In this document: piece by piece, positions 48,610-52,524 of the stretch | Layout of the letters: every line of letters starts with the position of its first letter | Position numbering within the stretch: the stretch's first letter is position 1 | Assembly: GCA_902761635.1 (NCBI GenBank) | Contig: CACWLG010000024.1 | Coordinates: 1 to 52,524 of the forward strand | Source: Oscillospiraceae bacterium | Lineage (GTDB): Bacteria; Bacillota; Clostridia; Oscillospirales; Oscillospiraceae | DNA length: 52,524 nucleotides | Direction: 5' to 3' | Notes under the pieces: model-generated | The model's database searches: none | What the model was told of the DNA's origin: nothing | What the model saw: only the letters and a program-made list of their open reading frames with translations | Translations under genes and position numbers: made by a program

Positions 48610-49878
48610 TTATGTCTCGCATTCCGCCCGGATCTGCGGCAGATGCATGTAGCCATGGGCATCCACATTCCAGACCGGCAGCCCGCTCACCTCAAACTTG
48701 AAGGCGTGGGTGATGTGGTCAAACGAGAGCATCCGCCCCAACTCATCACTTCTGTATACGCCGATACTCCCGTAGAAGCAGCCCTTGGCAAGGCTGTCGA
48801 TCGGCAGGATGAGGCGGACGGTGTTTTCTCCGCGGTGTTCCATTGGCAGCGGTTGGGACCAGGCGGTGGCCAGACCCAGATCCGTCTCTGTGCGCAGGGT
48901 CAGCCGGAAATAGAGCGGCGGTACCGGCTCGCTTATCTCCAGCGTGAGGAGCAGCCGCAGATCCTCCCCGGGCTCATAGACCGCTGTCACCTTGTCCACA
49001 AGCCGAAGCCTTGTCATGCTGACGCCGCTGCTGGCGTTTTTCTGGAAATGGGGTTTGACGGTCAGATCCATATCCACGTCATTATCCCCGAGACTCTCGT
49101 TCAGATAAGCGGCAATGGCGCGCTCGGCGTCGCCGTCAAAGATCACACGGCCGTGACTGAGCACAATGCAGCGATCACAAAGCTGCCGGATCGTGTTCAT
49201 ATTATGGCTCACATAGAGGACGGTGCGCCCCTCCTCATCCGCTGCCTGCCGCATACGGCTGAGGCATTTCTGCTGAAAGGCCATGTCGCCGACAGCCAGC
49301 ACCTCGTCCATGATCATGATCTCGCTGTGCAGATGCGCGGCAACGGAAAAGGCCAGCTTTACAAACATGCCCGAGGAGTAGCGCTTGACCGGTGTGTCGA
49401 TAAACTCGCGCAGCTCCGAGAAATCAATGATGTTCTCAAGACAGGCGTCGATTTCCGCACGGCTCATGCCGAGGATCGCGCCGTTCATATAGATGTTTTC
49501 ACGGCCGGTCATCTCCCGGTGAAAGCCGGTGCCCACCTCCAGCATGGAGGAGACGCGGCCCCAGATATCAATCTCGCCCTCCGTCGGCGCCGTGATCCGG
49601 CAGATCAGCTTGAGGAGCGTCGATTTTCCCGCGCCGTTTGCGCCGATGATGCCGACGCGCTCCCCGCGCCGGATATCCAGATCAATCCCGTCCAGCGCCC
49701 AGAAGCTCTGCTCGTCGGTTTTGGCCTCCGTTCCGATGCGCCGGTTGGGATCTTCGCGCCCGCGCTTTTGTGCCCACCAGGACTGGAGCTCTGCCTGCAG
49801 CGTGCTGTGATTGATGACACCCAGGCGGTATTTTTTTTTCAGGCCCCGTATGCGCAGGGCAAGTTCCTGTTCCTGCAT
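48610..49878 (-). CDS. ABC transporter ATPase for envelope polysaccharide or teichoic acid export
   Basis: This is about 422 residues from the ATG at 49878, which has GAGGAGG upstream. The ATPase domain has Walker A GANGAGKST, KRYSSGMFVKLAFSVAA as the family signature form, and Walker B SEIMIMDEVLAVGD. A C-terminal domain of about 170 residues (beginning FQKNASSGVSMTRL) has a beta-sandwich seen in TagH/Wzt, where it recognises the polymer end. It energises export by the ABC-2 permease upstream. The gene begins 13 bp after the permease stop. Wzt/TagH identity is by architecture; no glycosyltransferases are in this window. Confidence 0.93.
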   Translation of the reverse strand: MQEQELALRIRGLKKKYRLGVINHSTLQAELQSWWAQKRGREDPNRRIGTEAKTDEQSFWALDGIDLDIRRGERVGIIGANGAGKSTLLKLICRITAPTEGEIDIWGRVSSMLEVGTGFHREMTGRENIYMNGAILGMSRAEIDACLENIIDFSELREFIDTPVKRYSSGMFVKLAFSVAAHLHSEIMIMDEVLAVGDMAFQQKCLSRMRQAADEEGRTVLYVSHNMNTIRQLCDRCIVLSHGRVIFDGDAERAIAAYLNESLGDNDVDMDLTVKPHFQKNASSGVSMTRLRLVDKVTAVYEPGEDLRLLLTLEISEPVPPLYFRLTLRTETDLGLATAWSQPLPMEHRGENTVRLILPIDSLAKGCFYGSIGVYRSDELGRMLSFDHITHAFKFEVSGLPVWNVDAHGYMHLPQIRAECET

Positions 49879-49891
49879 CACAAGGCCCTCC

Positions 49892-50725
49892 TCAAACGGT
49901 ATCCATAAAGGTGCGCTCAATGCGGTTGAAGATCAGAACCCCCGCAAAGGCGACCGCCAGGGAGACCAGAATGGAACAGGAGAGGCTGACGCCGTCCACC
50001 TGCCCGACACCGAGAAGGAGCCTTCGATACAGCTCCATCACCGGCGCCACGGGATTCCAGCGCAGCAGCCGCCTGAGCGCGTCACTGACGGTGCTGAGCG
50101 GATAGACGACCGGGGTGGCGTACATCCAAAGGGATACGCCGAAATCCACCAGGATGCGCAGATCGCGGTATTTCGTCGTAAGGCTGGAGATGATGATTCC
50201 GACGCCCATCCCGAGCATGCCGAGCTGCAGCAGGAGCAGGGGCAGCAGAAACCAGCGCTGCCAGAGCGGGGCAACCATCCCCTTGCCGGCATACCAGATC
50301 AGCAGCACCAGGACCATCAGCATCTGGATGCCAAAATGGATGAGCTTGCTGAGCACACTCGACACCGGCATCACAAGACGCGGGAAATAGACCTTGCCGA
50401 AGAGGTTCGCGTTGTCGGTAAAGGTGGAGGCATTGGAAGTCACGCAGCCGGCAAAAAAAGTCCAGAGTGCGTGGCTGCTCAGATAGAACAGAAGCTGAGG
50501 AACACCGTCGGTGCTGAGCTTTGCGATGTTGCCGAAGAGCACCACATAAGTAATGCTTGTCAGCAGGGGGTTGATAAAGAGCCACAGCGGCCCCAGAATG
50601 GTCTGCATGTAGCTGACCTTGAATGAGCGCCTGGTGAAGAGCCAGACAAGGTCCCGGTATTGCCAGAATTCCCGCAGCTTCAGATCAAACAGGCTCTGCC
50701 TTGCGCTGATATGGGTATGCTGCAT
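49892..50725 (-). CDS. ABC-2 polysaccharide export permease (TagG/Wzm-like)
   Basis: This 277-residue protein has about six membrane segments of the ABC-2 polysaccharide-exporter type: FWQYRDLVWLFTRRSFKVSYMQTILGPLWLF at the start is the characteristic amphipathic N-terminus, and NLFGKVYFPRLVMPVSSVL is the conserved cytoplasmic loop. It forms the channel for an undecaprenyl-linked polymer with the next gene's ATPase. GGGAGA precedes the ATG. A 26-bp gap separates it from the peptidase gene upstream. Polymer type cannot be told from sequence. Confidence 0.93.
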   Translation of the reverse strand: MQHTHISARQSLFDLKLREFWQYRDLVWLFTRRSFKVSYMQTILGPLWLFINPLLTSITYVVLFGNIAKLSTDGVPQLLFYLSSHALWTFFAGCVTSNASTFTDNANLFGKVYFPRLVMPVSSVLSKLIHFGIQMLMVLVLLIWYAGKGMVAPLWQRWFLLPLLLLQLGMLGMGVGIIISSLTTKYRDLRILVDFGVSLWMYATPVVYPLSTVSDALRRLLRWNPVAPVMELYRRLLLGVGQVDGVSLSCSILVSLAVAFAGVLIFNRIERTFMDTV

Positions 50726-50751
50726 TCCCGGTCTCCCTTCCTGTCAAAATG

Positions 50752-51225
50752 TCAATGTGCTGCGCCCTTCCGGAGCTTTCGCAGGCAGCGGCCGGCGGAG
50801 CGTTTGAGCCGGATCAGGGCAAAACGCAGCGGATAAAAATCGCACCAGAGTGCGACATAGGCCCGGTATACGGGAGAGGTGACGGGAACCGTCTTCTTCC
50901 CGTCGCGCACCACAGCGCTGAGGGTGCCGAGGATCTGCTCCTCCCGGACGGTATCGCCTGTGCAGCAGTTGTCGCCGACGATCCAGTAGCTCCCGTCGTC
51001 ATTGATCCGCAGGATGCGATGCAGCACATAGGCGTTCGGCCCGCGGACGGAGGGACGCTTGAAGAGGACCGCATCGTACTTTCTGCACGGCTCCGGACCC
51101 TTGCGCTCGATCACCATCAGGTCCCGCCCCTGGCGCAGCAGAGGCTTCATGCTGGTGCCCTTGTTGGGATAGACGAGCTTTCCGCAGCGGTCGAGGACGT
51201 CCTCAAATGTTGTCGTCTCGTTCAT
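50752..51225 (-). CDS. S24/S26-like (signal-peptidase-fold) protein
   Basis: The 157 residues from the ATG at 51225, which overlaps the stop of the kinase-like gene (ATGA). The catalytic-serine motif is NKGTSMKPLLRQGRD (Ser in GTSMKP), followed by KYDAVLFKRP, VLHRILRI and WIVGDNCCTGD, the order seen in S24/S26 signal peptidases. The general-base lysine of S26A enzymes (a KR pair) is replaced by the HRI pattern of the SipW/archaeal type. No N-terminal membrane anchor is present, unusual for a signal peptidase. A longer open frame exists upstream but lacks a binding site and family similarity. Probably processes or associates with an exported peptide. Confidence 0.8.
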   Translation of the reverse strand: MNETTTFEDVLDRCGKLVYPNKGTSMKPLLRQGRDLMVIERKGPEPCRKYDAVLFKRPSVRGPNAYVLHRILRINDDGSYWIVGDNCCTGDTVREEQILGTLSAVVRDGKKTVPVTSPVYRAYVALWCDFYPLRFALIRLKRSAGRCLRKLRKGAAH

Positions 51226-51965
51226 ACCTGTTTCTCCCCGCACATGGCGTGAAAGCTTACCAGCGCGGCCTCGGGCTCCATGTTGCAGCCGAGGCGGTAG
51301 AGCCTTGTCAGCCTGCCGAGCCGCTCTGTAAGGCCCAGGGTATGCAGCAGGGCCTCCGGCTCTGACGGGCGGTTGCTCTGGGCGATCAGCGCTGGTAAGG
51401 CGTCGTGAAAGCTCAGCGGCTCGATGTGGTTGACGCTGTCCCGCGTGAGAAGGCAGATGGCCTCCAGCGGCAATATCTCGTTTCTGCCGTAGTGTTCCTT
51501 CCCCTGCCATGGCGTACCGCAGGCGAGGACCCGGTCCTTCTCAATGCGCAGCAGGGGCTTGTCTCCGTTGAGGACATAGGTCCCGGGGATCTGAGACAGC
51601 CAGAGCCGGCAGTGGGTGGTTTTTCCCGTTCCGGAGACGGCGGTGAAAAGATAGGCCTTCCCCTCATAGGCCATCACTGAGCCGTGAAAAAGCAGCACGT
51701 CCTTCTCCAGAAGGGCGGCAGCGATCTTGCGATAGACGGCCAGCGTCTCCAGAGAGGCATCGGAAATGCTCACGGGCGCAAGCCCTTCCCGCACTAACTC
51801 CCGATCCGATTTCACCCGCTCCCGGTCAAGATCAGACTGCTCGATATGAACGCTGAGCACCGGCGCCTGCTCGCAGAGATAGTCCCGGCAAAAGTGCCGG
51901 GTACTCTCGTGAAGCGCCTCGATACGGATGGGGAATCCGGCAATGGAGATGGTAAAAGCAGTCAT
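51222..51965 (-). CDS. HPr kinase-like (HprK-related) protein
   Basis: The 247 residues from the ATG at 51965 have AAGGA upstream. Residues near 100-130 hold a P-loop (FTAVSGTGKTTHCRLW) preceded by DVLLFHGSVMAYEGKAYL, the pattern of the HPr kinase/phosphorylase and PEPCK fold; later GDKPLLRIEKDR and CGTPWQGKE also match. HPr kinase is larger and has an N-terminal domain that is absent here. Such truncated kinases appear in RiPP and related peptide clusters next to S24/S26 peptidases. It is the first gene of a four-gene minus-strand operon. The substrate is unknown. Confidence 0.8.
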   Translation of the reverse strand: MTAFTISIAGFPIRIEALHESTRHFCRDYLCEQAPVLSVHIEQSDLDRERVKSDRELVREGLAPVSISDASLETLAVYRKIAAALLEKDVLLFHGSVMAYEGKAYLFTAVSGTGKTTHCRLWLSQIPGTYVLNGDKPLLRIEKDRVLACGTPWQGKEHYGRNEILPLEAICLLTRDSVNHIEPLSFHDALPALIAQSNRPSEPEALLHTLGLTERLGRLTRLYRLGCNMEPEAALVSFHAMCGEKQV

Positions 51966-52059
51966 GGAATATCCTTCTTCAGAATCAATATACATATATT
52001 ATATCGCATGGGTTTGGGAATGACAAGGCATTTTTCCCACCCCGCCGGGCAAAAGGAAA

Positions 52060-52209
52060 GGGCTGTCTCAAAAGGCATAAGCATACAAATCCGTAGGGGC
52101 CGATGCCCTCATCGGCCCGTCGTTCAACGTCAAGCTGCGCTGCTCAGCGGGCCGATCCGGGGATCGGCCCCTACGGTGCGTATAAATATGCGAATTGAGA
52201 CAGTCCCCC
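52060..52209. mobile_element. MITE-like element with CTGTCTCAA and GTAGGGGCCGAT inverted ends
   Basis: Outer ends GGGCTGTCTCAA (52060-52071) and TTGAGACAGTCCCC (52195-52208) are inverted, and inner ends CCGTAGGGGCCGAT (52091-52104) and ATCGGCCCCTACGG (52163-52176) are perfectly inverted. It encodes nothing. The inner module is the same as in the element at 5788-5988, while the outer sequence differs. It lies directly beside the 3' end of the RNase P RNA gene. Confidence 0.75.
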
Positions 52210-52214
52210 ATTGG

Positions 52215-52524
52215 AATGAGTCGGTCTGTAAGCCGGGTTCTGTCTTAAACGACCATCTATCTAGTCCCGCCGTTGCCGACGGGATCAAGCCACCTCCTGG
52301 GGACGGCCGGGCCGGCCATCGCGTCCCCGTACCACGGTGTTGCTCCGGATAGAGTTTACAGCGTCCACATGTCTCCATGCGACGGGTGGGCTCTTACCCC
52401 ACCTTTCCACCTTGACCGGGAATATTCCCGGCTGACTATTTCTGTTGCACTTGTCCGAGGGTCACCCCTGGCGGGCGTTACCCGTTATCCTTGCCCTGTG
52501 GAGCCCGGACTTTCCTCACGCACG
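52215..52524 (-). ncRNA. rnpB: RNase P RNA (5' end beyond the window)
   Basis: The minus strand reads GAGGAAAGTCCGGGCTCC near the window edge and ends with ACAGAACCCGGCTTACAG, the paired P4 sequences and 3' end of bacterial RNase P RNA. Internal landmarks include GGTAACGCCCGCCAGGGGTGA and GACAAGTGCAACAGAAATA. It is the catalytic RNA that trims tRNA 5' ends. The part before GCGTGAGG is cut by the window. The 3' end near 52215 is inferred from the conserved tail. Confidence 0.95.

Overview
The window is 52.5 kb of a GC-rich, gene-dense bacterial chromosome, most likely from a gut-type anaerobic member of the Clostridia (Oscillospiraceae-like). Supporting points are strong AGGAGG ribosome binding sites, a perfect CIRCE operator, a BlaI/M56 pair, LytTR/GHKL signalling, many c-di-GMP proteins, BspA-type and InlB-type repeats on a secreted protease, and near absence of TAG stops. 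The taxonomic call is inference from gene content; no 16S gene is present.

Layout. 1-1.8 kb: end of dnaK, then dnaJ. 1.8-5.6 kb: a BlaI repressor and an unusual M56 (BlaR1-like) membrane protease whose sensor part is two beta-helix modules. 5.6-6.0 kb: palindromic repeats. 6.1-14.7 kb: a signalling block on the minus strand, comprising a hybrid kinase, a REC-GGDEF-EAL regulator, an Hpt protein, an amino-acid-permease/histidine-kinase/REC/REC fusion and a diguanylate cyclase. 14.7-17.8 kb: beta-phosphoglucomutase plus GH65 disaccharide phosphorylase. 18.0-19.4 kb: MATE efflux pump. 19.4-22.9 kb: molybdenum cofactor operon (moaA, moaC, a mogA-moaE fusion) with a Nudix and a lysozyme-like gene. 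23.0-25.3 kb: metY-metA, the O-acetylhomoserine route to methionine. 25.6-32.4 kb: two HD-GYP proteins, a zinc-ribbon protein, a lipoprotein, a PAP2 phosphatase and a decayed PAS/GGDEF gene.

32.4-40.2 kb: a MITE-like repeat and a broken Bro-N gene, then a LytTR/GHKL two-component system divergent from a secreted M13 metallopeptidase, with a subtilase farther on. An 11-bp direct repeat with a 21-bp period lies between the regulators and the peptidase. 40.2-40.9 kb: AT-rich stretch, tRNA-Ala(GGC) and a tRNA fragment. 40.9-46.3 kb: alpha/beta hydrolase, sodium-dependent transporter, zinc-ribbon membrane protein and a polar amino-acid ABC transporter. 46.6-48.4 kb: alanine racemase and CIRCE-controlled hsp20. 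48.6-52.0 kb: an envelope-polymer ABC exporter with an S24/S26-like peptidase and an HPr-kinase-like protein. 52.2 kb to the end: RNase P RNA, cut by the window edge.

The main themes are c-di-GMP and phosphorelay signalling, extracellular proteolysis under LytTR control, and at least three families of small palindromic repeats, several of them between converging genes. The most unusual proteins are the M56/beta-helix protease and the permease/kinase fusion.
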